A stretch of DNA of 64,000 nt from a virus. A program made the translations under genes and the position numbers. Below, piece after piece: positions 54,566-61,985 of the stretch; position 1 is the first letter of the stretch, and each line of letters opens with the position of its first letter. Under the pieces are notes generated by a model. It ran no database searches. It was not told the DNA's origin and saw only the letters and a program-made list of their open reading frames with translations. The stretch spans positions 1 to 64,000 of the IMG/VR virus record IMGVR_UViG_3300046007_009781; one strand, written 5' to 3'.

Positions 54566-55463
54566 ATTTGTATTCACTCAAGATGTTGAAGGGGAAAGAA
54601 CATGGTTAGCTAGTCAGTACCCTGACCATGAAATATTAGAAACTATACACAGTGGCAAATGGTTTATCGACTATCCGATATCTAAAAAAAATTATCTATT
54701 AGAAGTTGCTTACAGTGACGAATTTCACAATCTTGATTGGTCAACTGTTCCTGGACAAAAAATAAAAAGTGTATATTCCTCTAACGTGACTGATATTTTT
54801 TACGGAAATCACTGGCTTGATTCTGACAGTTTTATAAATCGATCAAATTTTTCTTGCGTGAAAAAAAGTAACAAATTTTTAGTTTTAAATATACCCAGAT
54901 CAGGAACTGCATTTTGCGAAAGTATTTTGTCAAAAAAATTAGAAAAATTTGCTGTTCATCAATCGGTGGCTGATACCGAAACATCTATTAAATTAGCAGA
55001 AACCATTAAGCACCACAAACTTTCCATTTTTTTACCTTATAGAAAAGATTTGTGGGGATGGTTCACAAGTTTTTGTTTTATGAAAAATTACATCTTTCAT
55101 TGGAATACATTTAATCCCAGTGAACATAATAAAAAAATCTTTGTTACTGAACAAGATTTCGCAAATGCGGAAAATTTGTTAATTTCAACATGGAATTTTT
55201 GGTGTAATTTAAAATGTTTTATCCCCGACCTGGACTGCTATCTATTAGAATTTAGCAATATGATAAACAAATATAGTCATTTAACAGGTCATAAAGAAAT
55301 ACCTTATAACAAAAAAGAGTTAATTATAAACTATGGTGAATTAAAAACTTGCTACGAACAGGAATATCAAAAACGATGGGAAGCATTGACAAATAAAGGT
55401 ATAGCTCATTTGACTAACATGCACTGCAAAACTGACTTGGATGATCTTGACTTATCCAAATAA
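54549..55463 (+). CDS. Sulfotransferase-like protein (third of three)
   Basis: 304 residues. LVLNIPRSGTAFCESIL (111-127) is a good 5'-phosphosulfate loop, and FLPYRKDLWGWFTSFCF (161-177) resembles the 3'-phosphate element with Arg165 and Ser174. A region of about 100 residues precedes the loop. It overlaps gp55 by 17 bases and is followed after 17 bases by gp47, so a modification enzyme is embedded in a unit of core replication and transcription genes. Its sequence differs from the other two sulfotransferases, suggesting separate acquisition. Substrate unknown. Confidence 0.72.
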   Translation: MTPTTKFVFTQDVEGERTWLASQYPDHEILETIHSGKWFIDYPISKKNYLLEVAYSDEFHNLDWSTVPGQKIKSVYSSNVTDIFYGNHWLDSDSFINRSNFSCVKKSNKFLVLNIPRSGTAFCESILSKKLEKFAVHQSVADTETSIKLAETIKHHKLSIFLPYRKDLWGWFTSFCFMKNYIFHWNTFNPSEHNKKIFVTEQDFANAENLLISTWNFWCNLKCFIPDLDCYLLEFSNMINKYSHLTGHKEIPYNKKELIINYGELKTCYEQEYQKRWEALTNKGIAHLTNMHCKTDLDDLDLSK

Positions 55464-55480
55464 TAGTATAAAATATAAAG

Positions 55481-56497
55481 ATGCAAAATCTATTTAAAAA
55501 AGCAGCATTGTTCACTGATATTCATTTTGGTCTAAAGTCAAACAGTCAACTTCATAATGAAGACTGTTTGAATTTTATTAAATGGGCCACTACCAAAGCT
55601 AGAGAGCAAGGATGCGAAACAGCCTTTTTCTTGGGCGATTGGCATAACAACCGTGCCAGTATCAACATTGTTACTCTGAATTATAGTCTAAGAGCATTGG
55701 AGCATTTAAATGCAAATTTTGATCGACTTTTCTTTATTCCTGGGAACCATGATTTGTATTATCGGGATAAACGTGATATCCAAAGTGTGGAATGGGCACG
55801 GCACCTCCCTAATGTCAAAATCGTCAACGATTGGTTTAGCAGCGGCGATGTTGTTATTGCTCCTTGGCTGGTGGGGGATGATCACAAACGTATTCCAAAA
55901 TTAAAAGGCCGGTATATGTTTGGGCATTTTGAACTACCGCATTTTTATATGAATGCCATGGTACAGATGCCCGATCATGGTGAACTAAAAAGAGAAACGT
56001 TCGATCATTTCGATCATGTATTTACTGGGCACTTTCATAAAAGACAGACATACAAAAATATTACATATATAGGTAATTGCTTCCCGCATAATTATGCAGA
56101 TGCCGCCGATGATGATCGCGGGCTATGTATTTTAGAATGGGGTAAAGATCCTGTTTATCATGCATGGCCAGATCAACCTACTTATAGAGTATTGGGGCTT
56201 GGTGCTATTTTAAATCATGCAGACAGTATTCTTAAACCGGGCATGCATGTCCGAGTTAATATCGACATTAATATCAGTTACGAAGAAGCCACTTTTATTA
56301 AAGAAACATTTATTCAATCACATAAACTTCGTGAAATAACTCTTATACCACAAAAAAATATTGATGTATCCAATTATGAAATACAAGGCAATATAGAATT
56401 TGAAAGTGTCGATAAAATAGTAACTAATCAATTGACTAGTATAAGCAGTGACCACTATAATAATAACCTCCTACTGGAAATTTACCGCAACTTATAA
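55481..56497 (+). CDS. 47: Recombination nuclease subunit gp47 (SbcD/Mre11-like)
   Basis: 338 residues, matching T4 gp47. It is the calcineurin-like phosphoesterase of the gp46/gp47 nuclease that resects DNA ends for recombination-dependent replication. Metal-binding motifs are in order: FTDIHFG (Asp13, His15), LGDWHNNR (Asp53, His55), PGNHD (His90), and GHFHKRQ near 186. The gene overlaps gp46 by one base (TAATG), giving equal expression. A TTGACT and TAAAAT pair with 16-base spacing lies just before the ATG but would give a leaderless message, so I do not call it. Confidence 0.95.
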   Translation: MQNLFKKAALFTDIHFGLKSNSQLHNEDCLNFIKWATTKAREQGCETAFFLGDWHNNRASINIVTLNYSLRALEHLNANFDRLFFIPGNHDLYYRDKRDIQSVEWARHLPNVKIVNDWFSSGDVVIAPWLVGDDHKRIPKLKGRYMFGHFELPHFYMNAMVQMPDHGELKRETFDHFDHVFTGHFHKRQTYKNITYIGNCFPHNYADAADDDRGLCILEWGKDPVYHAWPDQPTYRVLGLGAILNHADSILKPGMHVRVNIDINISYEEATFIKETFIQSHKLREITLIPQKNIDVSNYEIQGNIEFESVDKIVTNQLTSISSDHYNNNLLLEIYRNL

Positions 56498-58269
56498 TGA
56501 TTACAATAAAGAATTTATCAGTAAAAAATTTTATGAGTGTAGGTAATGCTACACAGGCCATCAATTTTAATCGAAATGATTTAACTCTTGTGCTGGGCGA
56601 AAACTTAGACTTGGGAGGAGATGATAGTGGTGCACGTAATGGCACAGGTAAAACCACTATTATAAATGCTTTAAGTTATGCATTTTATGGACAAGCATTA
56701 ACAAACATTAAAAAAGATAATTTAATCAATAAAACTAACGGAAAACACATGTTAGTTACTATTGATTTTGAAGTAGAAAATCAAAAATATAGAATAGAGC
56801 GTGGAAGAAAACCCAACGTTCTTAAATTTTTTATAAATGATAGTGAACTTGAAACCAAAGATGATAACAGTCAGGGCGACAGCCGAGAAACTCAACACGA
56901 AATAGAAAGACTGTTACAAATGAGTCACGATATGTTCAAACATGTCGTTGCACTTAATACGTACACTGAACCATTTTTAAATCTCAAAGCAAATGATCAA
57001 AGATTAATCATTGAGCAATTGTTAGGTATTACTTTACTAAGTGAAAAATCTGAAGCATTAAAAGAACAAATTAAAATCACTAAAGATTCTATTCAACAAG
57101 AAGAATTCAGAATCAAAGCAGTTCAAGATGCCAATAAACGAATACAAGATCAAATCGACAGTTTGACTAGAAGACAAACTTTATGGCAACAAAAAAAGAA
57201 CAAAGATGTTGCAGATTTACAGGCAGCATACAATCAACTGGCCGAATTGGATATCGAAGCCGAATTATCTGCTCATCAAAAATTATCCGAACACAAAACG
57301 AAATCACAAAAAATTAATGAACTTAAAAAGTTAATTAAACAATGTGAAACTGATGAGATCAAAGAATTAAAACTAATAGAACAACTTAAAAAAGAAATTG
57401 ATAGTTTAAAAAATCATACTTGCCATACTTGTGGTCAAGGATTTCACGATGCTCGTCAGGAAAACTTGTTAAAAGAAAAACAACAATTACTTCAAGAAAC
57501 TGCACTACAGGCATTAGCAACTAATACTCAATATATAGAAAACACAGGTGCATTGGCTGCTCTTGGAGAATTAGAATCGCAGCCTGTGACATTTTACACC
57601 AGCGAAGCTGATGCCTTCGAGCATCGTGTAAGCATGGCTACAGTATTAACTCAACTTACAGCTAAACAAGTAGAAGAAGATCCTTACAGTGATCAAATCA
57701 AGGACATGCAGTCACATGCGTTAGTTGATGTTACGTATGATACGATAAATGAACTAACTAATCTAAAGGACCACCAAGAATTTTTGCTAAAATTACTAAC
57801 TAACAAAGACAGTTTTATTAGAAAAAAAATAATTGATCAAAACTTGAATCACCTAAATGCTAGACTAAGTTATTATCTAGATAAAATTGGATTGCCACAT
57901 ACTGTTAAGTTTATGAATGATTTGACTGTCAGCATAGAAGAACTAGGTCGAGAGTTAGATTTCGATAATCTAAGCCGGGGAGAAAGAAACAGACTTATAT
58001 TAAGTTTGAGCTGGGCGTTTAGAGATGTATGGGAAAGTCTGTATAATAAAATTAATTTACTGTTTATAGATGAGTTAGTAGATAGTGGAATGGATAGCTC
58101 GGGTGTCGAAAACAGTCTTGCAATTTTGAAAAAAATGAGTAGGGAAGGTAACAGAAGTGTTTGGTTAGTAAGTCATAAAGACGAATTAGCCGGCAGAGTC
58201 AATAATATTTTAACAGTAATTAAAGAGAATGGATTCACAAGTTATAACACTGATGTAGATGTGGTGTAA
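56497..58269 (+). CDS. 46: Recombination nuclease subunit gp46 (SbcC/Rad50-like)
   Basis: 590 residues against about 560 in T4. The ATPase partner of gp47. Walker A is GARNGTGKTT (45-54). Two coiled-coil arms flank a zinc hook CHTC (Cys309, Cys312). The ABC signature is LSRGERNRLILSLSWAF (492-508) and Walker B LLFIDELVDSG (521-531), followed by SHKDEL in the switch region. All catalytic elements are intact. It starts at the stop of gp47, and the next gene begins one base after its stop. Confidence 0.96.
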   Translation: MITIKNLSVKNFMSVGNATQAINFNRNDLTLVLGENLDLGGDDSGARNGTGKTTIINALSYAFYGQALTNIKKDNLINKTNGKHMLVTIDFEVENQKYRIERGRKPNVLKFFINDSELETKDDNSQGDSRETQHEIERLLQMSHDMFKHVVALNTYTEPFLNLKANDQRLIIEQLLGITLLSEKSEALKEQIKITKDSIQQEEFRIKAVQDANKRIQDQIDSLTRRQTLWQQKKNKDVADLQAAYNQLAELDIEAELSAHQKLSEHKTKSQKINELKKLIKQCETDEIKELKLIEQLKKEIDSLKNHTCHTCGQGFHDARQENLLKEKQQLLQETALQALATNTQYIENTGALAALGELESQPVTFYTSEADAFEHRVSMATVLTQLTAKQVEEDPYSDQIKDMQSHALVDVTYDTINELTNLKDHQEFLLKLLTNKDSFIRKKIIDQNLNHLNARLSYYLDKIGLPHTVKFMNDLTVSIEELGRELDFDNLSRGERNRLILSLSWAFRDVWESLYNKINLLFIDELVDSGMDSSGVENSLAILKKMSREGNRSVWLVSHKDELAGRVNNILTVIKENGFTSYNTDVDVV

Positions 58270-58270
58270 A

Positions 58271-59977
58271 ATGAAATTTGGTTTAGACTACATATCAGAA
58301 TATCAAATTGAACTTACGACATACTGTAATGCTGCTTGTCCTCAATGTCCTAGAAATATTAATGGAGGGAAGATAAATCCTCACTTGAAATTAGAACATC
58401 TTTCAAGAAACATTATAGATAAAACATTTCCTGCTTTATTATGTAATAAATTGTCACAGATTTTCTTTTGCGGAAGTTACGGAGATCCCGTAATGCATCC
58501 AGATTTTTTGGATATATTATGGGACTTTAGACAGAAAGCACCAAAGCTTTGGTTATATACACATACAAATGGCAGTGTACAAAATAAAGATTATTGGAAA
58601 GAAGTTGCGTATATTTTAAATGGATTCGGTCAAGTCGATTTCAATATTGACGGGCTAGCAGATACTAATTCTGTGTATAGAAGAAATACAGATTTTAATA
58701 AAATCATCGACAATGCCACGGCTTTTATAAGTGCAGGTGGCCGTGCAGTTTGGAATTTTATTGTTTTTGAACATAATCAGCATCAACTTGAAGAAGCAAG
58801 AGCTTTAAGCAAACAACTAGGTTTTACCAATTTTACTTTTCGAAACACGGGAAGATTTTTAAATCATAAAACTATGGACACATTCACAGAATGGCCCGTA
58901 CTAGATCGTCAAGGTACAAAAATTTATAGTATAAAACCAACAACATCCATGTACAGAAACAAAAGTATTGAAAGATTGCCTGAGTTAAAAAAAGAATTTT
59001 CGGACATGAAAGAATATTTTAGGACCGTAGAAATAAATTGCGATAGCTTGCATAATAAAAGAGTGGCTATAAATGCTCACGGTTTAGTCTTGCCGTGTAA
59101 TATGTTAAATCATAATCTATACGACGCTAGATTTTATGATGATACAATTATGCCCTGTAGTAACGAATTAAGTACGGTTAATGGTTCAAATCAAGTAAAA
59201 GATTTTATCAATAAACATGACCCTAGTAGCTTAAACATATATAATAACTCACTTGAAAATGTATTCAAAAGTGCATTTTGGACTCAGTTAACAGAAAGCT
59301 GGCAGAAAAATACATTTCCAGAAAGACTTTTTGAATGTGCAATGACTTGTGGGAAACAGTTCACTAAAGTTTGGGATCAAACAAAAATGACTACAAAATA
59401 TTTGGTAACAGGTGGCAACCGAGGTTTAGGTTTAGCTTTGGTAAAACATACCAACGGTAAAAGCATTAGTAGGTCAGATAATTTTGATATTACAAAAGAT
59501 GTTGAAAAAATTGTATCTTTAAGCTTAGAATATGATGTCTTTATAAACAATGCATTTGATGGTCCTCCTCACGAAGATTGGGCAAACTTCGCACAAGTAA
59601 ATTTATATATGGCTCTATATGATGCATGGTCTAAACATAATAAAAAAGGGTGGATAGTTAATATAGGCAGTGTAGGAGAAAAACATATTGTTTCACCCGA
59701 ACCAAGATTTGAGACTTATCGAATAAGTAAAGCTGCATTAGCCCATGCTAGCAAACAAGGCACCCAAGCATTTAAAATGAATAAGGTTCCATTTAAAACC
59801 ACTTTGATTACATTGGACAGATTAGACACAGAATTAACTAGAAGTAGACCGAACTATACGAATAATGCAATTAGTCTGCTGGACATTGCAAAATTCCTAG
59901 ATTATGGTGCAAGTATTCATTCTAATACTGTAATAGAAGAAATAGTATTTTATTGCAATTTCGACTTTAAGGCATAA
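58271..59977 (+). CDS. Radical SAM (SPASM-like) / short-chain dehydrogenase fusion
   Basis: 568 residues from ATG 58271, one base after the gp46 stop; an ATG at 58259 in the same frame would add four. The N-terminal domain (to about 370) is radical SAM: TYCNAACPQC gives the three cluster Cys, CGSYGDP replaces GGEP, and later Cys residues including GLVLPCN and CAMTCGK suit a SPASM-type auxiliary cluster. The C-terminal 190 residues are a classical SDR: LVTGGNRGLG for NAD(P), NNAFDG for NNAG, a Ser in NIGSVGE, and YRISK with the catalytic Tyr and Lys. I know of no described enzyme with this pairing. It might oxidise by radical chemistry and reduce by hydride in one pathway. The frame is continuous across the junction. 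Confidence 0.85.
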   Translation: MKFGLDYISEYQIELTTYCNAACPQCPRNINGGKINPHLKLEHLSRNIIDKTFPALLCNKLSQIFFCGSYGDPVMHPDFLDILWDFRQKAPKLWLYTHTNGSVQNKDYWKEVAYILNGFGQVDFNIDGLADTNSVYRRNTDFNKIIDNATAFISAGGRAVWNFIVFEHNQHQLEEARALSKQLGFTNFTFRNTGRFLNHKTMDTFTEWPVLDRQGTKIYSIKPTTSMYRNKSIERLPELKKEFSDMKEYFRTVEINCDSLHNKRVAINAHGLVLPCNMLNHNLYDARFYDDTIMPCSNELSTVNGSNQVKDFINKHDPSSLNIYNNSLENVFKSAFWTQLTESWQKNTFPERLFECAMTCGKQFTKVWDQTKMTTKYLVTGGNRGLGLALVKHTNGKSISRSDNFDITKDVEKIVSLSLEYDVFINNAFDGPPHEDWANFAQVNLYMALYDAWSKHNKKGWIVNIGSVGEKHIVSPEPRFETYRISKAALAHASKQGTQAFKMNKVPFKTTLITLDRLDTELTRSRPNYTNNAISLLDIAKFLDYGASIHSNTVIEEIVFYCNFDFKA

Positions 59978-60440
59978 CTATTAAGGCACATATAAAATTA
60001 ACAACTCATGACTTGGCTGTTCGAAAACTCTGCAATTGAAACCTTACCGGAAGATTGTGTAGGATTCGTATACCAAATTACTAATCTCATAACAAATCGA
60101 AAATACATAGGCAAAAAACTCTCAAAATTTAGCAAAACTCAAATTAAAACAGTAAAATTAAAAAACGGAAATAAACGCAAAAAGAAAATTCGCTCAAAAA
60201 TCGATAGTGATTGGAGAGATTATTATGGTAGTAGTCCCGAACTTCTTAAAGATATAGAAACTTTAGGCAAAGAAAATTTTAAACGAGAAATACTTTTTTA
60301 CTGTAAATCTAAGGCAGAATGCAGTTATATCGAAGCAAGAGAACAATTCTCTAGACGAGTGTTAGAATCTTCAGATTATTATAACGGCATTATTAACTGT
60401 CGCATTCATGGCTCCCACATTTTAAACAAACTTTAAGGCA
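59964..60440. repeat. 11-bp direct repeats flanking the GIY-YIG gene
   Basis: ACTTTAAGGCA occurs at 59964-59974 (the end of the radical-SAM/SDR gene) and again at 60430-60440 (the end of the GIY-YIG gene), so it brackets that gene. Further copies of TTAAGGCA lie at 59981-59988 and 60604-60611. The spacing could mark an insertion of the GIY-YIG gene or a duplication of a gene-end segment. Both 11-bp copies include a stop codon or its neighbourhood. Confidence 0.5.
60008..60436 (+). CDS. GIY-YIG nuclease-like protein
   Basis: 142 residues. GFVYQITN (19-26) and RKYIGKKL (31-38) are the two strands of a GIY-YIG domain, with VYQ in place of GIY. A basic insert (KLKNGNKRKKKIRSKI) and DWRDYYGSSPELLKDIETLG follow. 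KAECSYIEAREQFSRRVL supplies the Glu expected for metal binding. There is no separate DNA-binding domain, and similar stand-alone proteins are widespread in T4-like phages with no proven homing activity. It is the last gene of the plus-strand unit and is bracketed by short direct repeats. Confidence 0.8.
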   Translation: MTWLFENSAIETLPEDCVGFVYQITNLITNRKYIGKKLSKFSKTQIKTVKLKNGNKRKKKIRSKIDSDWRDYYGSSPELLKDIETLGKENFKREILFYCKSKAECSYIEAREQFSRRVLESSDYYNGIINCRIHGSHILNKL

Positions 60441-60602
60441 AAATCAGGCAGTAAAGGCTAGCACAGGCCAATTTCGTGTGCTCTATACCTGGACTTTTGA
60501 TCACAGGGATGGAAGTCTTGCCGCGCCAGCAAGCACTCAATCACTATCCTTTACAGGACGAAGATCGCAAAATGCCGCGGTTTGATTGTTTGAACAGGTT
60601 AA
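60437..60602. other. Noncoding, GC-rich first half of the structured gap
   Basis: No credible gene on either strand. By eye G+C is about one half, above the neighbours. It begins TTTAAGGCAAAA and soon has GGCTAGCA, the same order as the second half. Small perfect stems are GCACA/TGTGC (60461-60465, 60477-60481), GACTT/AAGTC (60492-60496, 60513-60517) and CTTGC/GCAAG (60517-60521, 60529-60533). It looks like a weaker, diverged copy of the element at 60603-60858. Confidence 0.45.
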
Positions 60603-60858
60603 TTTAAGGCAAAAAGACGTTGCAGTGATGTGACACGTATTGTGAGTAGGCTAGCATCTACACTCAATACCGCCGTTGTTATAAAGACTGGGATGGAGGT
60701 ACCGGACAACCGCCTCTGTGAAATACCCTAATGCTAGTGGCTGTGCTACTCGGATGAAGCTAACTTTGCCCTGTACGGGCAAAGAGTGACTGATTAATCT
60801 GGATGAAATTACGTCGCTTGAGCGTATGCGATAAGCGACAGATGTGCGCAGCACATCT
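60603..60858 (+). ncRNA. Candidate structured RNA (strand uncertain)
   Basis: About 250 GC-rich bases without a coding frame, set between convergent genes. Successive stems are: GTATTG.../...CAATAC with a GGCTAGCAT apex (60637-60649, 60658-60670); AGTGGC/GCTACT (60736-60741, 60745-60750); CTTTGCCC/GGGCAAAG (60764-60771, 60777-60784); GTCGCTT/AAGCGAC (60813-60819, 60833-60839); AGATGTGC/GCACATCT (60840-60847, 60851-60858). GCTAGCAT and ATGCTAG (60731-60737) may also pair over a distance. It matches no tRNA, tmRNA or hammerhead pattern that I can see. No U-run follows the stems, so they are not simple terminators. The last stem ends at the stop codon of the minus-strand gene. Confidence 0.45.
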
Positions 60859-61076
60859 TAAAAGAATGGCATACGTGTTTCGTTTGTTACTTCGATGTTT
60901 TCTTCTATTATTTTTTCGATTAGTTGTCGATCATGAAACCCCAATTCAAACATTTCATTCAATGAAATACCTCCCCGCATGTACCAACAAAGTTTGAATA
61001 TGTGTTTTTTTAAGGCTTTTGAATCCCGTTCCATTGAATCTAAATAATCAACTACTTCGTCATAATTTAGATTCAA
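60858..61076 (-). CDS. Small conserved tail-cluster protein
   Basis: 72 residues from a TTG at 61076, five bases after the gp26-type stop; ATG at codon 15 (61034) is the alternative (58 residues). The C-terminal part HIFKLCWYMRGGISLNEMFE, with a final TRMPFF, resembles a short protein found beside tail genes in many T4-like phages, perhaps a tail assembly helper. No membrane span. The first 25 codons contain two competing inverted repeats that cover the start, so translation may be controlled by RNA folding and coupled to the gene before. Confidence 0.65.
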   Translation of the reverse strand: MNLNYDEVVDYLDSMERDSKALKKHIFKLCWYMRGGISLNEMFELGFHDRQLIEKIIEENIEVTNETRMPFF

Positions 61077-61084
61077 AAGCCTTA
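61011..61084 (-). promoter_or_regulatory. Two mutually exclusive hairpins over a start codon
   Basis: A perfect 15-bp inverted repeat joins 61011-61025 (TAAGGCTTTTGAATC) with 61070-61084 (GATTCAAAAGCCTTA). A second perfect 12-bp repeat joins 61034-61045 (TTGAATCTAAAT) with 61065-61076 (ATTTAGATTCAA). Both need bases 61070-61076, which include the TTG start, so only one can form at a time. The outer one also covers the stop codon of the gp26-type gene. This geometry suits translational coupling or a fold switch. Confidence 0.5.
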
Positions 61085-61930
61085 GACGAAAAAATTTGAC
61101 ATTTCAAAAACTAATGGACTTGTAAATTCTTTCCCGCAATCTTTATGCTCACACGTTAAAGGGATATTTTTTAAGGGACTTTGCTCCGCAATACTTTCTA
61201 ATTTGTTTCTAATAGATTCCCAAATTTTCTTGTTGCAATTTCTTAGAAATTCATCTATAAATTCTTTGTTTTGTACTAAGGTGCCGTCATTGGTTTTTAT
61301 AGCAGTTATACTTGAGCTTACAGTTTGGATAGTTAATTCAAGCATCTGCTTTAAGATAGCATCAACTTGATGAAGTTTTTCCATCTCGGGTATCTTTTGA
61401 TCATCGATTACTTTTAAGAGCTTTTGACTTTCAAATTTTTGAATATTAACATAATTCAACTGTTTGAAATTCTGTGGTTGTAGGAATAATTCGAGATCTT
61501 CAATGATTAATGATTCATCGAATTTTGGATCATATAGTTGATCTTGCAAAATTTGTAAATTTAAAGTGTTTTCGTTTTTTCTCTTACAGTGCGGGCATAC
61601 AGTGACAAAATCCATGGCATTACCGTATGTGGCTCTACGTATACCAATCAATAAATAATCCAAATCTACTACTGGAACAGCCCACGCATTTTTAATATTT
61701 GGCACACAACTATGAATTAAATCAACTGTGGTTTGTCCGCTTAATAATGCATCCGGACTCTGCATGGATAATTCATCCTTTGCAGTCATTGAATAGACAG
61801 GTAACTCTTTAGTAATAGGCATATCAATCGAACCTTGAACATACCATTGTCCTTTACTGGGAAGTTTAATATAAAGTTGAGGTTGTCTAAAATATTTTAC
61901 AAGAGGATTAGAATTATTGCTTTGACTCAT
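61082..61930 (-). CDS. 26: Baseplate hub protein, gp26-like (T4_baseplate family)
   Basis: 282 residues against about 208 in T4 gp26. YIKLPSKGQWYVQGSIDMPI (20-39), then VYSMTAKDELSMQSPDALLS and AVPVVDLDYLLIGIRRATYG are the family core. Cys112-x2-Cys115 (VCPHCKRKNE) and a C-terminal CEHKDCGKEF make two zinc-binding-like pairs, like those in many homologs. It helps assemble the central hub. It is divergent from the tape-measure gene, 55 bases apart, with a late-type box for the latter in the gap. It is coupled to the small protein after it. Confidence 0.85.
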   Translation of the reverse strand: MSQSNNSNPLVKYFRQPQLYIKLPSKGQWYVQGSIDMPITKELPVYSMTAKDELSMQSPDALLSGQTTVDLIHSCVPNIKNAWAVPVVDLDYLLIGIRRATYGNAMDFVTVCPHCKRKNENTLNLQILQDQLYDPKFDESLIIEDLELFLQPQNFKQLNYVNIQKFESQKLLKVIDDQKIPEMEKLHQVDAILKQMLELTIQTVSSSITAIKTNDGTLVQNKEFIDEFLRNCNKKIWESIRNKLESIAEQSPLKNIPLTCEHKDCGKEFTSPLVFEMSNFFV

Positions 61931-61941
61931 ATATTTTTCCG

Positions 61942-61950
61942 ATAAATATT
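61942..61950 (+). promoter_or_regulatory. Late promoter box (ATAAATATT)
   Basis: CCGATAAATATTTTATATTTAA on the plus strand gives ATAAATATT 35 bases before the tape-measure ATG, in the noncoding divergent gap. The reverse strand of the same gap has AAATATTTAT but no properly oriented box for the gp26-type gene. It supports a shared late signal on both strands. Confidence 0.6.
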
Positions 61951-61985
61951 TTATATTTAATGGATAGTAAAAAAGGTACTAAAAA

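Noticed and set aside
55447-55474. Promoter for gp47 (TTGACT and TAAAAT, 16-base spacing)
   Set aside because: Transcription would start at the ATG itself, giving a leaderless message. The gene is more simply read from the gp55 unit promoter.
60008-60436. Homing endonuclease of a group I intron
   Set aside because: The protein has no separate DNA-binding domain, and the flanking genes are not interrupted. Similar free-standing proteins are common in T4-like phages.
60651-60854. A 67-residue minus-strand frame in the structured gap
   Set aside because: It has no family resemblance or ribosome site, and the DNA is dominated by perfect hairpins that explain its composition better than coding does.
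60437-60858. tRNA, tmRNA, hammerhead or group I intron
   Set aside because: I looked for a T-loop with GTTCRA, a CTGATGA/GAAA hammerhead core and the conserved group I P7 segment on both strands and found none. A profile search would be needed to exclude diverged forms.
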